DNA from: Rhizosaccharibacter radicis
GTDB taxonomy: Bacteria > Pseudomonadota > Alphaproteobacteria > Acetobacterales > Acetobacteraceae
Direction: 5' to 3'
DNA: 64,000 bases
Assembly (NCBI GenBank): GCA_024508355.1
Contig: JAMZEJ010000003.1
Coordinates: forward strand, 186,001 to 250,000
Of the stretch, positions 1 to 9,710 are shown one piece after another. The position numbers were made by a program, and so were the translations under genes. Under the pieces are notes generated by a model. The model was given only the letters and a program-made list of their open reading frames with translations. It had not been told where the DNA came from and searched no databases. The number at the start of each line of letters is the position of its first letter. The stretch's first letter is position 1.

Positions 1-46
1 CCGGGTTTCCGGCGCAGGCATGACGGAACGGGAAGGGAGAATGCGC

Positions 47-1141
47 ATGGATATGCAACAATTCGTACCGTTCCACGACGGCATCGAGACCCGGCGTCCG
101 GAAGAGGACGAGGCGATCGACGGCATCATCGAGACCATGATCAGCGAGAGTCGGAAGGTGACCGGCCGCGAGCACCGGGCGGTGCGCGCGTCCCACGCCA
201 AGAGCAGCGGGATCGTGAAGGGAGTGTTCGAGGTGCCGGAAGGGCTACCGGCTCCCTTCGCGCAAGGTATCTGCGCCCGTCCCGGACGATATGACGTGCT
301 CGCCCGGTTCGCGCAGGGCCCGGGCGAGGTGCTGCCGGACAAGGTGTCCACGCATCGCGGCTGCGCGCTGAAGCTGTTCGGCGTCCGGGGTCCGAAGCTG
401 CCCGGGCACCACGACGACACTCAGGATTTCGTGCTGGCGACCGGACCGGTGTTTCCCGATCCGGACGCCATGTCGTTCCTCAAGAGCATCCGCAACATTG
501 AGCGCAACGTGGAACGATCGGACGGCCTCAAAGCGGCCGTGTCCGCCGTGGCACGGGTGGCGAACGACGTGGTGAAGAGCGTCAAGGGCAGCGACGTTCC
601 GGTGCTCGACTTCTTCGGCCATGCGCCCGCACATCCGCTCGCCGAGAGCTACCACAGCCAGGCGGCCCTGCGCTGGGGCAACGCGGTGGCCAAGGTGGCG
701 ATCTTTCCGGTGTCGCCGGGGCTTCAGGCACTGGCCGGCGAGACGCTCGACGTGAAGAGCGATCCGGACGTGTTCCGCCGGGCGGTGGGCGACTGGTTCC
801 GCGGCAACGAGGCGCGCTTCGAGTTTCGCGTGCAGCTCTGCACCGATCTCGACGCCATGCCGGTGGAGGACGCGTCCGTGCCCTGGCCGGAAGATCGCAG
901 CCCCTACGTTACCGTCGCCACGCTGAGCTTCCCGCCCCAGGATGCGTTATCGCCCGCGCGGCTGATGTTCGTGGAAGAGCGCATGAGCTTCCGGCCCGCC
1001 CATGCGCTGGAGGCCCACCGGCCGCTCGGGTCGCTGATGCGCGCGCGGTTGAAGGTGTACGGGGCGATGGCGGCGTTCCGCCAGAACGACAACGGCAGCG
1101 TTCCGCAGGAACCCGCAACGCTGGCCGCCGTGCCGGACTGA
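47..1141 (+). CDS. catalase-family (heme peroxidase-like) protein
   Basis: About 364 aa, resembling the small catalase-related family rather than full-length KatA/KatE. His50 lies in the motif RASHAKSSG, which matches the distal-heme region of catalases. The segments RYDVLARFAQGPGE (81-94) and DTQDFVLATGPVF (124-136) and a C-terminal HALEAHRPLGSLMRARLKVY block are typical of this family. Such proteins are thought to bind heme and act on peroxides or organic hydroperoxides; that role is inferred. I chose ATG 47 because a GGAAGGGAGA Shine-Dalgarno lies about 7 nt upstream; in-frame ATGs at 20 and 41 are possible. No signal peptide is seen, so it is probably cytoplasmic. It converges on the hydrolase gene downstream. 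Confidence 0.8.
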   Translation: MDMQQFVPFHDGIETRRPEEDEAIDGIIETMISESRKVTGREHRAVRASHAKSSGIVKGVFEVPEGLPAPFAQGICARPGRYDVLARFAQGPGEVLPDKVSTHRGCALKLFGVRGPKLPGHHDDTQDFVLATGPVFPDPDAMSFLKSIRNIERNVERSDGLKAAVSAVARVANDVVKSVKGSDVPVLDFFGHAPAHPLAESYHSQAALRWGNAVAKVAIFPVSPGLQALAGETLDVKSDPDVFRRAVGDWFRGNEARFEFRVQLCTDLDAMPVEDASVPWPEDRSPYVTVATLSFPPQDALSPARLMFVEERMSFRPAHALEAHRPLGSLMRARLKVYGAMAAFRQNDNGSVPQEPATLAAVPD

Positions 1142-1169
1142 ACGGCGGGGACGCTCTTCCGGCTTCCGG

Positions 1170-1988
1170 TCATGGGTCCCGGTTCGATGCCGCCCGGCAC
1201 CGCGACCCGCGTGCCCGGAGCGAGGGAAACTCCCCCCGTGTCAGGAAGCTGACGACATGGTCCACGGCATCGCGATTGCGGACGATGCCGTGATGCGAAG
1301 CAGGAATTACCGCGTGTCCGGTCATGCCCGGCACCATCGTGCTCCGGACCGAGACGCGGCCATCGTTAGCGCCAGGGATCAGCATCCATCCGAGAGGATC
1401 CAGGAAGCGGTTCCCGGCGATGATCCCCAGCGGATACGCGATATCGCTCAGCAACGCCGTCGTTTCGGGAGATCGGGCGGTACCGAGTTCGCGTGCCGAC
1501 GGACCGAGGACCCAGCGGGCGAGGCGGATGCGGCAGACGAGGTCGGCCAGCTCGCTGCCGCGGTTGGGTGGGGCGATCATGACCACACGGCCCAGACCCG
1601 ACGGACGGTATCGCGCCAGATAAGCTCGCGCCAGCAGGCCGCCCATCGAGTAGGTGACGAAGTGGGTCCGAACCGCGACCTGCTTCTCGTCCGCAAGCTT
1701 CTGGTGCAGCAGTTCCACCAGCTCGCTGAGCGGCGAGCGGAGGGAGGGATAGCCGGGGTTGAGGACCTGGAAGCCCTGCGCCAAAAGCGCCCGCTGGATG
1801 ACGCGCATCGAGCGGCGGCCGGCGGCGAGACCATGGAGCAGCACGACGCGGTCGGGAACCGGACCATCTTCGATCCCCCACGACCCCGGCGGATCGCCCG
1901 GCTTGCGCTCCGTGTCGCCGGCCTCCCGCACTCTCGACGACACGCTCCCGGACTGACCCGCGGGGTGATGATGGGTGCGATGCCTCAT
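1170..1988 (-). CDS. alpha/beta-fold hydrolase (lipase/esterase-like)
   Basis: 272 aa with the layout of a PGAP1/lipase-type alpha/beta hydrolase. VVLLHGL (48-54) is the oxyanion-hole strand and loop. The nucleophile elbow is T-Y-S-M-G with Ser114, a variant where the first Gly of GxSxG is Thr. A candidate acid is the Asp in GANDGRVSV and the likely catalytic His is in ASHHGIV near the C-terminus. Substrate is unknown; a lipid or ester is plausible. The first 40 residues are polar with a His-rich start and no clear signal peptide. It is divergent from the GH15 gene, with about 160 bp between them. Confidence 0.75.
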   Translation of the reverse strand: MRHRTHHHPAGQSGSVSSRVREAGDTERKPGDPPGSWGIEDGPVPDRVVLLHGLAAGRRSMRVIQRALLAQGFQVLNPGYPSLRSPLSELVELLHQKLADEKQVAVRTHFVTYSMGGLLARAYLARYRPSGLGRVVMIAPPNRGSELADLVCRIRLARWVLGPSARELGTARSPETTALLSDIAYPLGIIAGNRFLDPLGWMLIPGANDGRVSVRSTMVPGMTGHAVIPASHHGIVRNRDAVDHVVSFLTRGEFPSLRARGSRCRAASNRDP

Positions 1989-2151
1989 GTGAAGGCTTCC
2001 TGCCAGAAATCATATGCAGCGGAGAATGCGGCAAACCCGGATGGGGAGTGGAACGATACCGCAGCCGGGAAGCCACGTGCCTCCCATCGGCCGCGTCCTC
2101 GTTCCGGTGCCGGAAGATCGGCGGCGCGATCGTACCCGGGGGAGTCATGCC

Positions 2152-3975
2152 GTGGCCCAGTCCATCGAGAACCATGCCGTCATCGGCGATCTGCGGACCG
2201 CGGCCCTTGTCGGGCTCGACGCCAGCATCGACTTCCTGTGCTGGCCGCGCTTCGACAGCCCCAGCATCTTCGCATCGCTGCTGGACGACGAGCGGGGCGG
2301 CGAGTTCTGCTTGCAGCCCAAGCTCGATGGCGCCCGGCAGCGTCAGCTTTACCTGCCGGACACCAACGTGCTGCTCACCCGGTTCCTGTCGTCGCGCGGG
2401 GTGGCCGAGGTGTCCGACTTCATGGTGATGGCCGAGGGCGATCCCGCCGAGCACGCGACCGTGCAGCGGCTGGTGCGCCGGGTGGAAGCGATCCGCGGGC
2501 CGGTGAGCTTCACCATGCGCTGCGCTCCCCGGTTCGACTACGCCCGCACGGTGCCGGACGTGACGGCCGATGGGTCGACCGTCGTGTTTGAGGGCAAGGT
2601 CGCCGGTAGCGAGCCGCTCCGGCTGAGGCTGCACGCGACCACCGAGCTGCGGATCGGCGAGGGCGAGGTGTCGGCCGAGTTCGAGTTGCAGCCGGGCGAG
2701 AACGTGAGCTTCATCCTGGAGGATGCCTGCCACGGCGCCGACAGCGATGCGTCCCGCCCTGACTATGTCGCCGACAGCTTCAAGCGTACCTCCGACTACT
2801 GGCGGAACTGGGTGCGGCGCGCGAACTATACGGGGCGCTGGCGCGACGAGGTCACTCGGTCCTCGCTGGCCCTGAAGCTGATGACCTCGGCCGAGCACGG
2901 ATCGATGGTCGCTGCCCTGACCTTCGGGTTGCCGGAAGAGATCGGGGGTGGCCGGAACTGGGACTATCGCTACACCTGGCTGCGCGACGCGGCCTTCACC
3001 ATCTATGCGTTCCTGCGCATCGGCCATGTGGAGGAAGCGAAGGCGTTCATGCATTGGCTGAGCGACCGTGGCGGCCAGACCACCGCCGACGGCACGCTGC
3101 AGATCATGTATGGCATCGACGGCCATTCGAAGCTGGAAGAGTTCGAGCTTCCTCACCTCCGCGGATACAGGGACTCCACCCCGGTGAGGGTCGGCAACGG
3201 CGCCTTCAACCAGCTGCAGCTCGACATCTATGGCGAGCTGATGGACGCGGTGTATCTGTCGGACAAATATGCCGAGCCGATCTCGCGGGACACCTGGCAG
3301 GGCATCCGCCGCGGCATGGACTGGTTGCAGCAGAACTGGCAGCGTCCGGACGAAGGCATCTGGGAGATGCGCAACGGCCGAAAGCATTATCTGCATTCGC
3401 GGCTGATGTGCTGGGTGGCGTTCGACCGGGCGATCCGGCTGTCGCGCAAGCGCGGGTTGCCGGCGCCGCTGGAAACCTGGCTGGACACCCGCGACGCCAT
3501 CTACAACGAGATCCACGACGAGTTCTGGGACGAGAAGCAGCGCAGCTTCGTGCAGTACAAGGGCGGGAATTCCCTCGACGCGTCGTGCCTGCTGATGCCG
3601 CTGGTGCGCTTCATCAGCCCCACCGACCCGCGCTTCCTGTCGACCCTGGAAGCGGTGGGGCGCGGTCTCACCGACGACAGCCTGGTGTATCGCTATTCCA
3701 CGGCCAACGGCGCCGACGGGCTGCACGGCGACGAGGGCACCTTCACCATGTGCTCGTTCTGGTACGTGGAATGCCTCGCGCGCGCGGGCGACGTGGCGCA
3801 GGCCCGCTTCCTGTTCGAGAAGATGCTCGGCTACGCCAACCATGTCGGGTTGTTCGCCGAGGAGCTCGGCCCGGCGGGCGAGCATCTCGGCAACTTTCCG
3901 CAGGCCTTCACCCATCTCGGCCTGATCAGCGCCGCCTACTATCTCGACCGGGCGCTATCCTCGCAGGGCCGGTGA
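2152..3975 (+). CDS. glycoside hydrolase family 15 protein (glucoamylase/trehalase-like)
   Basis: About 607 aa and full length for the family. The N-terminus SIENHAVIGDLRTAALVGLD is the typical GH15 opening, and an (alpha/alpha)6 catalytic domain follows. NWDYRYTWLRDAAF (around residue 270) and the EELGPAGEHLGNFPQAFTHL region (around 570-590) carry the conserved acidic residues. Members hydrolyse alpha-glucosidic bonds from the non-reducing end, or trehalose in some actinobacterial and proteobacterial relatives; which applies cannot be decided here. No export signal is seen, which favours turnover of an intracellular glucan or trehalose. I chose GTG 2152 because a GGGGGAG sequence sits 7 nt upstream and the conserved N-terminus begins right there; the frame stays open back to 2014. 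Confidence 0.85.
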   Translation: MAQSIENHAVIGDLRTAALVGLDASIDFLCWPRFDSPSIFASLLDDERGGEFCLQPKLDGARQRQLYLPDTNVLLTRFLSSRGVAEVSDFMVMAEGDPAEHATVQRLVRRVEAIRGPVSFTMRCAPRFDYARTVPDVTADGSTVVFEGKVAGSEPLRLRLHATTELRIGEGEVSAEFELQPGENVSFILEDACHGADSDASRPDYVADSFKRTSDYWRNWVRRANYTGRWRDEVTRSSLALKLMTSAEHGSMVAALTFGLPEEIGGGRNWDYRYTWLRDAAFTIYAFLRIGHVEEAKAFMHWLSDRGGQTTADGTLQIMYGIDGHSKLEEFELPHLRGYRDSTPVRVGNGAFNQLQLDIYGELMDAVYLSDKYAEPISRDTWQGIRRGMDWLQQNWQRPDEGIWEMRNGRKHYLHSRLMCWVAFDRAIRLSRKRGLPAPLETWLDTRDAIYNEIHDEFWDEKQRSFVQYKGGNSLDASCLLMPLVRFISPTDPRFLSTLEAVGRGLTDDSLVYRYSTANGADGLHGDEGTFTMCSFWYVECLARAGDVAQARFLFEKMLGYANHVGLFAEELGPAGEHLGNFPQAFTHLGLISAAYYLDRALSSQGR

Positions 3976-4006
3976 CCGGGCGCGTGGCGGGACGCGGTCC
4001 TCGAGT

Positions 4007-4795
4007 TCAGCCGCCACCCGGCTTGTTCAATCGTTCGGCCAGATCGCCCACCACCGCCTCGAACATCGCGGTGGTGAGAACGCCCGTGTTCGTGTTGTAG
4101 CGCGACACATGGTAGCTGTCGGCCAGCAGCAGGGGCGGCAGACCGTCACCCGTGGCTGGAAGTTGCAGCACCTGCCCGTGCTTGAAGGGCTGACGGCTTG
4201 CCGGCAGACCGCGCGCCCGCAGCAGCGCGTTGTGCGACACCACGCCGAGACACAGCACCGCCCGCAGCGCCGGCATCGCCGCCAGCTCGTCCCGCAGGAA
4301 GCCGTTGCAGGTGCGTATCTCCACCGGCTGCGGCAGGTTCGCCGGCGGCACGCACCGCACCGCGTTGGCGACGCGCGTGTCTCGCAGCCTCAGCCCGTCA
4401 TCCGGATCGGCCCCGTAGCGACCGTCGGCGAAGCCGAAGCGCGTCAGCGTCTCGTAGAGCAGCATCCCCGCATAGTCGCCGGTGAAGGGGCGCCCGGTGC
4501 GGTTGGCGCCGCGCACGCCGGGCGCCAGCCCCAGCACCAGGAGTCGCGCCTGGAGGCTCCCCCAGGAGGCCACCGGACCGTTCCACCAGCCGGGCTCGGC
4601 TTCGCGGTTGCTGTTCCGGTACGCCACCAATCGGGGGCAGGCCGGACAGTCGCGCGGCGGTGCGCCGGGTGCCGCGGCCGGGAGTGCGGGCAGCGGCGTG
4701 TCGCGGACCGCCCGCGGACGCGCACCCGTTCCGGCTGCGGGCGCCCCGACCTGTCGCCCCGCCCGCTCTCCGCGCGCGGCTCTCCGGGCCACCAC
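4007..4795 (-). CDS. uracil-DNA glycosylase family 5 (UDGb type)
   Basis: 262 aa. Removes uracil and related deaminated bases from DNA. Evidence: the GLAPGVRGANRTGRPFTGD motif, the late SYHVSRYNTNTGVLT motif with its conserved His, and four cysteines placed to bind a [4Fe-4S] cluster (CPACPRLVAYR near residue 50, then NAVRCVPP and EIRTCNGFL). The first ~45 residues are Ala/Arg/Pro-rich and probably disordered, so a later start is possible; the annotated GTG is 7 nt downstream of the NYN gene stop. Family 5 enzymes are common in GC-rich bacteria, where cytosine deamination pressure is high. It converges with the GH15 gene (31 nt apart). Confidence 0.88.
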   Translation of the reverse strand: MVARRAARGERAGRQVGAPAAGTGARPRAVRDTPLPALPAAAPGAPPRDCPACPRLVAYRNSNREAEPGWWNGPVASWGSLQARLLVLGLAPGVRGANRTGRPFTGDYAGMLLYETLTRFGFADGRYGADPDDGLRLRDTRVANAVRCVPPANLPQPVEIRTCNGFLRDELAAMPALRAVLCLGVVSHNALLRARGLPASRQPFKHGQVLQLPATGDGLPPLLLADSYHVSRYNTNTGVLTTAMFEAVVGDLAERLNKPGGG

Positions 4796-4802
4796 GCGGG
4801 GC

Positions 4803-5411
4803 CTACTCCGTCAGGCCGCCGTGGGAGTCGGCTTGTCCACGGGCGGGGGTGCCGCGCGGGCGCGGCTCGATCTGCCGGCGGGTGAAGTCCGGCGCGATGT
4901 CGGCCAGCTCGATGAAATGGTCGCATTGCCGGCGCAGCTCGTCGCCCACCAGGGGCGGCTGCGTGCGCACCGACGACACCACCGACACCCGCACCCCGCG
5001 GCGCTGCACCGCTTCCACCAGCCGGCGGAAATCGGCATCGCCGCTGAACAGCACGGCGTGGTCCATGTGCGGCGCGAGCTCCAGCATGTCGATCGCGAGC
5101 TCGATGTCCATGTTGCCCTTGATGCGCCGGCGCCCGTTGGCGTCGGTGAACTCCCGGGCCGTCTTGGTCACGAGGCTGTAGCCGTTATAGGCGAGCCAGT
5201 CGGTCAGGGGCTTGAGCGGGGAATATTCCTCCGTGTCGAGCACGGCCGAGTAATAGTACGCGCGCATCAGGTTGCAGCGTTCGCGGAAGAAGCCGAGCAT
5301 CTCGCGATAATCGACGTCGAAGCCGAGATAGCGCGAGGCGGCGTACAGGTTGGCGCCGTCGATGAACAGGCATACGCGCTCGTCGGGACGGAAGAATGTC
5401 GGGGAAGGCAT
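4803..5411 (-). CDS. NYN domain (PIN-like) protein, LabA/DUF88 family
   Basis: 202 aa. FIDGANLYAASRYLGFDVDY at residues 14-33 supplies the first acidic residue of a NYN/PIN-like nuclease pocket, followed by RRIKGNMDIELAIDML and LFSGDADFRRLVEAVQRRGV. These are the conserved Asp clusters expected to bind a divalent metal. Family members are putative RNA-processing nucleases; the substrate is not established. The start ATG at 5411 has AGGA 8 nt upstream. It is divergent from folK, an arrangement seen in alphaproteobacteria, and is followed after 7 nt by the uracil-DNA glycosylase, with which it may be co-transcribed. The C-terminal ~20 residues are polar and variable. Confidence 0.88.
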   Translation of the reverse strand: MPSPTFFRPDERVCLFIDGANLYAASRYLGFDVDYREMLGFFRERCNLMRAYYYSAVLDTEEYSPLKPLTDWLAYNGYSLVTKTAREFTDANGRRRIKGNMDIELAIDMLELAPHMDHAVLFSGDADFRRLVEAVQRRGVRVSVVSSVRTQPPLVGDELRRQCDHFIELADIAPDFTRRQIEPRPRGTPARGQADSHGGLTE

Positions 5412-5582
5412 GATGGATCGTCCTGTGGAGATGAGGGTCTCAAATGCACTGGATCCGGCGCGGGGCCGGGGGCCGCGCCGGACGGAAACGAACGAGTGCC
5501 GCTTGTGCCAGCACGGCGTGATCCGCACCAGGGCGCGGTGCGGTGCGGGAGCAACGCGGCGAGCGGGCGGATGGTGCCTGCG

Positions 5583-6197
5583 ATGACCCGGCCGGACGGT
5601 GGGCATCGCGATGATGCCCCGGCCGGTGGCGGCCAGGACGCCGGGGGCGGGGAGCGTGCCCGGGGCGAGGGGCGCGGGGATGCCGGGATCCTCGTGGCGA
5701 TCGGGGCCAACCTGCCCGGCCTCGCCGGCGGCGCGGCTGACGCGTGCCTGAACGCCGTGGATGCCCTTCGCGCGCTGCCGGGCCTGCGGGTGGCGGCGGT
5801 ATCGCGCTGGTACGAGAGCGCGCCGGTGCCACCGTCCGGCCAGCCCCCCTACGTCAACGGTGCCGTGCTGCTGGAACCGGTGGCCGCGATGCCCGACCCG
5901 GCGACGCTGCTGGCCGGGTTGCAGGCGATCGAGGCCGCGTTCGGGCGGGAGCGGGGCGAACGCAACGCGGCCCGGACGCTGGATCTGGATATCGTGGCGA
6001 TGGCGGAGATCGTGCGCGACGCACCCGATCCGGTGCTGCCCCATCCCCGGGCGCATGAGCGTTCCTTCGTGCTGCTGCCCGTGCGCGACGTGTCGCCCCG
6101 GTGGACGCATCCCCGGCTTGGACGGGACGTGGACGCGCTGATCCGCGACCTGCCGCGGGAGGCATTGGCACCGGCCGCGATCAGGCTTCTGGCCTGA
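5583..6197 (+). CDS. folK: 2-amino-4-hydroxy-6-hydroxymethyldihydropteridine diphosphokinase
   Basis: Folate pathway enzyme that transfers pyrophosphate from ATP to 6-hydroxymethyl-7,8-dihydropterin. The core begins at VAIGANLPG and contains [15 protein letters not shown], the HPPK signature [10 protein letters not shown], and [16 protein letters not shown]. From ATG 5583 it is 204 aa, about 35 residues longer than usual; the extra part is Gly/Ala/Asp-rich and disordered. A GTG at 5694 would start exactly at the conserved core, and an ATG at 5571 is also in frame, so the start is uncertain. It lies upstream of rpoZ, as often in alphaproteobacteria, and diverges from the NYN gene. Confidence 0.9.
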   Translation: MTRPDGGHRDDAPAGGGQDAGGGERARGEGRGDAGILVAIGANLPGLAGGAADACLNAVDALRALPGLRVAAVSRWYESAPVPPSGQPPYVNGAVLLEPVAAMPDPATLLAGLQAIEAAFGRERGERNAARTLDLDIVAMAEIVRDAPDPVLPHPRAHERSFVLLPVRDVSPRWTHPRLGRDVDALIRDLPREALAPAAIRLLA

Positions 6198-6315
6198 GGA
6201 ACCGGGGAAGGGCGCCCCGGTCTGCCCCCTTGCGCGGCGCCGGGAGCGGGATCATGATCCGCGCCCGTCACGGATCCATCGCGCCGCCGCTCCTGAAGGG
6301 ATGCGGCGCGGCGTC

Positions 6316-6344
6316 TTGCTTCGTCCGGAGCAGGACCCTATAGT
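6316..6344 (+). promoter_or_regulatory. candidate sigma-70 promoter for rpoZ-rsh
   Basis: TTGCTT (6316-6321), 17-nt spacer, TATAGT (6339-6344), ending 37 nt before the rpoZ ATG. It is one of the better -10 matches in the window and lies in the folK-rpoZ gap. Confidence 0.5.
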
Positions 6345-6381
6345 CCGTGTTCCCCGAGTTTATGAGCCGGAGGCTGGCCGC

Positions 6382-6777
6382 ATGGCGCGCGTCACCGTCG
6401 AGGACTGCGTTGAGAAGGTGCCGAACCGCTTCGAGCTGGTTCTGCTGGCCGCCCAGCGTGCGCGCAACCTGAGCCGTGGCGAGGAACTCACCATCGACCG
6501 GGACAACGACAAGAACCCGGTTGTGGCGCTGCGCGAGATCGCGGAGGAGACCGTGGAGCTGAGCCGTCTCCAGGGCGACCTGGTGAAGTCGCTCGCCCGC
6601 GCTCCCGAGCCCGAGCCCGCGGACGAGGAGGTGCTCGACCTCATTCCGACCGACCAGAACATCTTCGGCCTGCAGGACGTGTCGGCCGAGGAGGAAGCGG
6701 CCAACATGGGGGCCGAGCTGTCGCCGGAGGAGCTCGAGGCCGCCATCGAGGCGGAACTGGGCGGCCGGCGCCGGTAA
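6382..6777 (+). CDS. rpoZ: DNA-directed RNA polymerase omega subunit
   Basis: 131 aa. Omega helps fold and assemble the beta-prime subunit of RNA polymerase. [20 protein letters not shown] is the classic omega N-terminus, followed by [11 protein letters not shown] and [14 protein letters not shown], which form the conserved core. The acidic C-terminal tail ends with [18 protein letters not shown]. The ATG at 6382 fits the family start precisely. In other bacteria omega contributes to ppGpp binding on the polymerase, so its place directly before rsh is functionally sensible; the two genes are probably co-transcribed from the promoter upstream. Confidence 0.96.
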   Translation: MARVTVEDCVEKVPNRFELVLLAAQRARNLSRGEELTIDRDNDKNPVVALREIAEETVELSRLQGDLVKSLARAPEPEPADEEVLDLIPTDQNIFGLQDVSAEEEAANMGAELSPEELEAAIEAELGGRRR

Positions 6778-6858
6778 GGGCGCTCGCCTATGCGGCGCGG
6801 CGGATCCGAGGACTCCCCGGGTTTCGCACGCCGCACGACTTTCGCGCCGGACGGCCCC

Positions 6859-9102
6859 ATGATGGGCGCTGCCGGCGCCGCCGCCCGGCAGGACGCGGAA
6901 GCCGCGGCGGGGCGAGAAATCTCCTGCGCGGGCCTGCTGCGGCGGGTCCGGGCCTACGATCCCGGCGCCGATCTCGGACTGATCGAGCGGGCCTTCGGCG
7001 TCGCCCGGGAGGCGCACGCCGCGCAGAAGCGCGACAACGGCGAGCCCTACATCATCCATCCGCTCGCCGTGGCCGGCATCCTGGCCGGCTTCCGGCTGGA
7101 CGTCGCGTCGATCTGTACCGGGCTGCTGCACGATACGATCGAGGATACCGGGCTGAAGCTGCCGGCGCTGGCCGCGCAGTTCGGCGACACGGTGGCCGTG
7201 CTGGTGGACGGGGTGACCAAGCTCACCCGCCTGGAGCTGCAATCCGACCGCACCAAGCAGGCCGAGAACTTCCGCAAGCTCGTGCTCGCGATGAGCCGCG
7301 ACATCCGGGTGCTGATCGTCAAGCTGGCGGACCGGCTGCACAACATGCGCACCCTGCACTATGTGCGCCAGCATGAGCGCCGGGTGCGGATCGCCCGCGA
7401 GACCATGGACATCTATGCGCCGCTGGCCGGCCGCATCGGCATGGACAAGGTCAAGACCGAGCTCCAGACCCTGTCCTTCAACGAACTCGAGCCGGAACAC
7501 AACGCCACCATCCAGGCGCGCCTGAACTATCTCCGCGGCCAGGGCGCCGACGTGATCGAGGAGGTGCGCCGGGAGCTGACGCGCCTGTGCGCCGACGCGG
7601 GGGTGTCGGTGGTGGAGGTGACCGGGCGGGAGAAGTCGCCGTTCTCCATCTGGGAGAAGATGCAGAAGCGCAACGTCGCCTTCGAGCAGCTGTCCGACAT
7701 CATGGCGTTCCGCATCCTCGTGCCGACGCGCGAGGCCTGCTACGTGGCGCTGGGGGCGGTGCACGCCGCGTATCCGGTGATCGCCGGGCGCTTCAAGGAC
7801 TACATCTCCACGCCCAAGGCCAACGGCTATCAGAGCCTGCACACTGGCGTGACGTTGCGCCACCCGCGCAACCAGAAGATCGAAGTGCAGATCCGCACGC
7901 CGACCATGCACGACGTGGCGGAGAACGGCGTCGCCGCACACTGGGACTACAAGGGCCTGGGCGAGAGCGCGCAATCGGGCCCTGCGCGGCCGCCGCGCCT
8001 GCGCTGGGTGCAGGACCTGCTGGAGATCTTGGAGAACAGCGGCGCGCCGGACGAGTTTCTCGAGAACACCAAGCTCGAGCTCTACCAGGACCAGGTGTTC
8101 TGCTTCACCCCCAAGGGACAGCTGATCCAGCTCCCGCGCGGGGCGACGCCCATCGACTTCGCCTATGCCGTGCACAGCCAGATCGGCGACACCTGCGTGG
8201 GCGCCAAGATCAACGGCCGCCTGATGCCGCTGCGGCACGAGCTGCAGAACGGCGATCAGGTGGAGGTGATGACCGCGCGCGGCGGCACGCCGTCCCCGGC
8301 CTGGGAACGCTTCGTCGTCACCGGCAAGGCCCGCGCCCGCATCCGCCGCTACGTCGCCGCCCAGCAGCGCGAAACCCACCTGGATGCCGGCCGCGCCATG
8401 CTGGCCAAGGCGTTCAGGCAGGACGGCGTGGACGGCTCCGAGAAGGTGCTGGACGGCGTCGTCAAGGGCTTCAAATGCGCCACCGTGGACGACCTCTACG
8501 TCGCGGTCGGCAACAACAACGTGTCCGCCCGCGACGTGGTGCACGCGGCCTATCCCGAGCTTCGCCAGGCGCCGCGCGGACCGCGCATGGTGCCGGGACT
8601 GCTGTCGCGCCCGCCGAGCCGCCCGCTCCCGGCCTCCGCGCCGGGCATGTCGCTCACCGGCATCGGCGCCGGCGTCGCGGTGCATTTCGCCGGCTGCTGC
8701 CATCCGCTGCCGGGCGACCGGATCGTGGGCATCGTGTCCACCGGCAAGGGCATCACCGTGCACACCGCCGGCTGCCAGACGCTGGAGAACTTCGCGGCGA
8801 CGCCCGAGCGCTTCATGGACATCGACTGGGACTACGACTCGATCGGGCGCGGCAAGGGCGATTCCCATGTCGGCCGCGTCAGCGTGATCGCCGCCAACGA
8901 GCCGGCCGTGCTGGCCTCGCTGACCAACGCCGCCACGCGCCACGAAGGCAGCGTGGTCAACCTCAAGATCGTCAACCGCCAGCTCGACTTCATGGAGATC
9001 CTGGTGGATCTGGAGGTGCGCGATCTCCGGCATCTCGGCTCGGTGATCGCCGGGCTGCGCTCGGCCACCGGCGTCACCCAGGTCGAGCGCGCCAAGTCCT
9101 GA
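6859..9102 (+). CDS. rsh: bifunctional (p)ppGpp synthetase/hydrolase
   Basis: About 747 aa from ATG 6859 (ATG 6790 is in frame and would add 23 residues). Makes and degrades the alarmone (p)ppGpp. The N-terminal HD hydrolase domain keeps [12 protein letters not shown] and [12 protein letters not shown]. The synthetase domain keeps [20 protein letters not shown] and [14 protein letters not shown] domain follows ([20 protein letters not shown]), then a Cys-containing linker with [12 protein letters not shown], and a C-terminal ACT domain. Both catalytic halves look intact, so a SpoT-like Rsh is expected to be the main stringent-response enzyme. It sits between rpoZ and acpS. Confidence 0.96.
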   Translation: MMGAAGAAARQDAEAAAGREISCAGLLRRVRAYDPGADLGLIERAFGVAREAHAAQKRDNGEPYIIHPLAVAGILAGFRLDVASICTGLLHDTIEDTGLKLPALAAQFGDTVAVLVDGVTKLTRLELQSDRTKQAENFRKLVLAMSRDIRVLIVKLADRLHNMRTLHYVRQHERRVRIARETMDIYAPLAGRIGMDKVKTELQTLSFNELEPEHNATIQARLNYLRGQGADVIEEVRRELTRLCADAGVSVVEVTGREKSPFSIWEKMQKRNVAFEQLSDIMAFRILVPTREACYVALGAVHAAYPVIAGRFKDYISTPKANGYQSLHTGVTLRHPRNQKIEVQIRTPTMHDVAENGVAAHWDYKGLGESAQSGPARPPRLRWVQDLLEILENSGAPDEFLENTKLELYQDQVFCFTPKGQLIQLPRGATPIDFAYAVHSQIGDTCVGAKINGRLMPLRHELQNGDQVEVMTARGGTPSPAWERFVVTGKARARIRRYVAAQQRETHLDAGRAMLAKAFRQDGVDGSEKVLDGVVKGFKCATVDDLYVAVGNNNVSARDVVHAAYPELRQAPRGPRMVPGLLSRPPSRPLPASAPGMSLTGIGAGVAVHFAGCCHPLPGDRIVGIVSTGKGITVHTAGCQTLENFAATPERFMDIDWDYDSIGRGKGDSHVGRVSVIAANEPAVLASLTNAATRHEGSVVNLKIVNRQLDFMEILVDLEVRDLRHLGSVIAGLRSATGVTQVERAKS

Positions 9103-9127
9103 CGCCGGGGCAGGAGGCGCAGACAGC

Positions 9128-9532
9128 ATGATCGTCGGGTTCGGCACCGATCTTTGCGACATCCGCCGCGTCGAGGCGGCGCTCGGCCGCTACGGCGACC
9201 GCTTCGTCCGGCGATGCTTCACCGAGACCGAGCGCGCCAAGGCCGCCGGGCGCACCGAAGGGCTGCGCGCCGCCACCTTCGCCAAGCGCTGGGCAGCCAA
9301 GGAGGCCTGCGCCAAGGCGCTCGGCACCGGCTTCAGCCACGGCGTGTTCCACAGCGACATGGGCGTGGTGAACCTGCCCGGCGGCCGGCCGACCCTCGTG
9401 CTCACCGGTGGCGCGCTGCTGCGGCTGCAGACCCTGATCCCCGCCGGGCACGAGCCGCTCCTGCTGCTCACGCTCACCGACGAGCCGCCCTATGCGCTCG
9501 CCCAGGTCATGATCCAGGCCCTGCCGGCCTAG
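9128..9532 (+). CDS. acpS: holo-[acyl-carrier-protein] synthase
   Basis: 134 aa. Transfers 4'-phosphopantetheine from CoA to the acyl carrier protein. [16 protein letters not shown] supplies the Mg-binding Asp and [15 protein letters not shown] is the second signature with the conserved Glu. Length is normal. The gene begins 25 nt after the rsh stop. pdxJ, often adjacent to acpS in related genomes, is absent here. A GC-rich hairpin just downstream may end the folK-acpS transcript. Confidence 0.95.
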   Translation: MIVGFGTDLCDIRRVEAALGRYGDRFVRRCFTETERAKAAGRTEGLRAATFAKRWAAKEACAKALGTGFSHGVFHSDMGVVNLPGGRPTLVLTGGALLRLQTLIPAGHEPLLLLTLTDEPPYALAQVMIQALPA

Positions 9533-9537
9533 GTCCT

Positions 9538-9553
9538 GCCGCCTGCCGGCGGC
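9538..9553 (+). terminator. GC hairpin after acpS
   Basis: GCCGCC-TGCC-GGCGGC forms a 6-bp perfect stem immediately after the acpS stop. There is no T-run, so it is only a weak terminator candidate. Confidence 0.3.
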
Positions 9554-9710
9554 GGCCGGCGCGCTTCATCCGCAACCGGCCCCGACGCCACCCCGCATCC
9601 CGGATCGCGACCCCTGGCGCCGGTCCGCAAGCGTTCCTCCGGGTCTTCCGGCCGCTCTCGTGGCCCGTGCGCGCGCGTGCTATCGGGGGCCACGGCGGAG
9701 GAGCGGAACG

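Noticed and set aside
1366-3915. 849-codon minus-strand frame opposite GH15
   Set aside because: Covers the hydrolase in a wrong frame and the GH15 gene antisense; no recognisable domain.
6268-9162. 964-codon open frame antisense to rpoZ-rsh
   Set aside because: Shadow of confidently identified rsh; repetitive His/Arg/Ala/Gly composition and no start signal.
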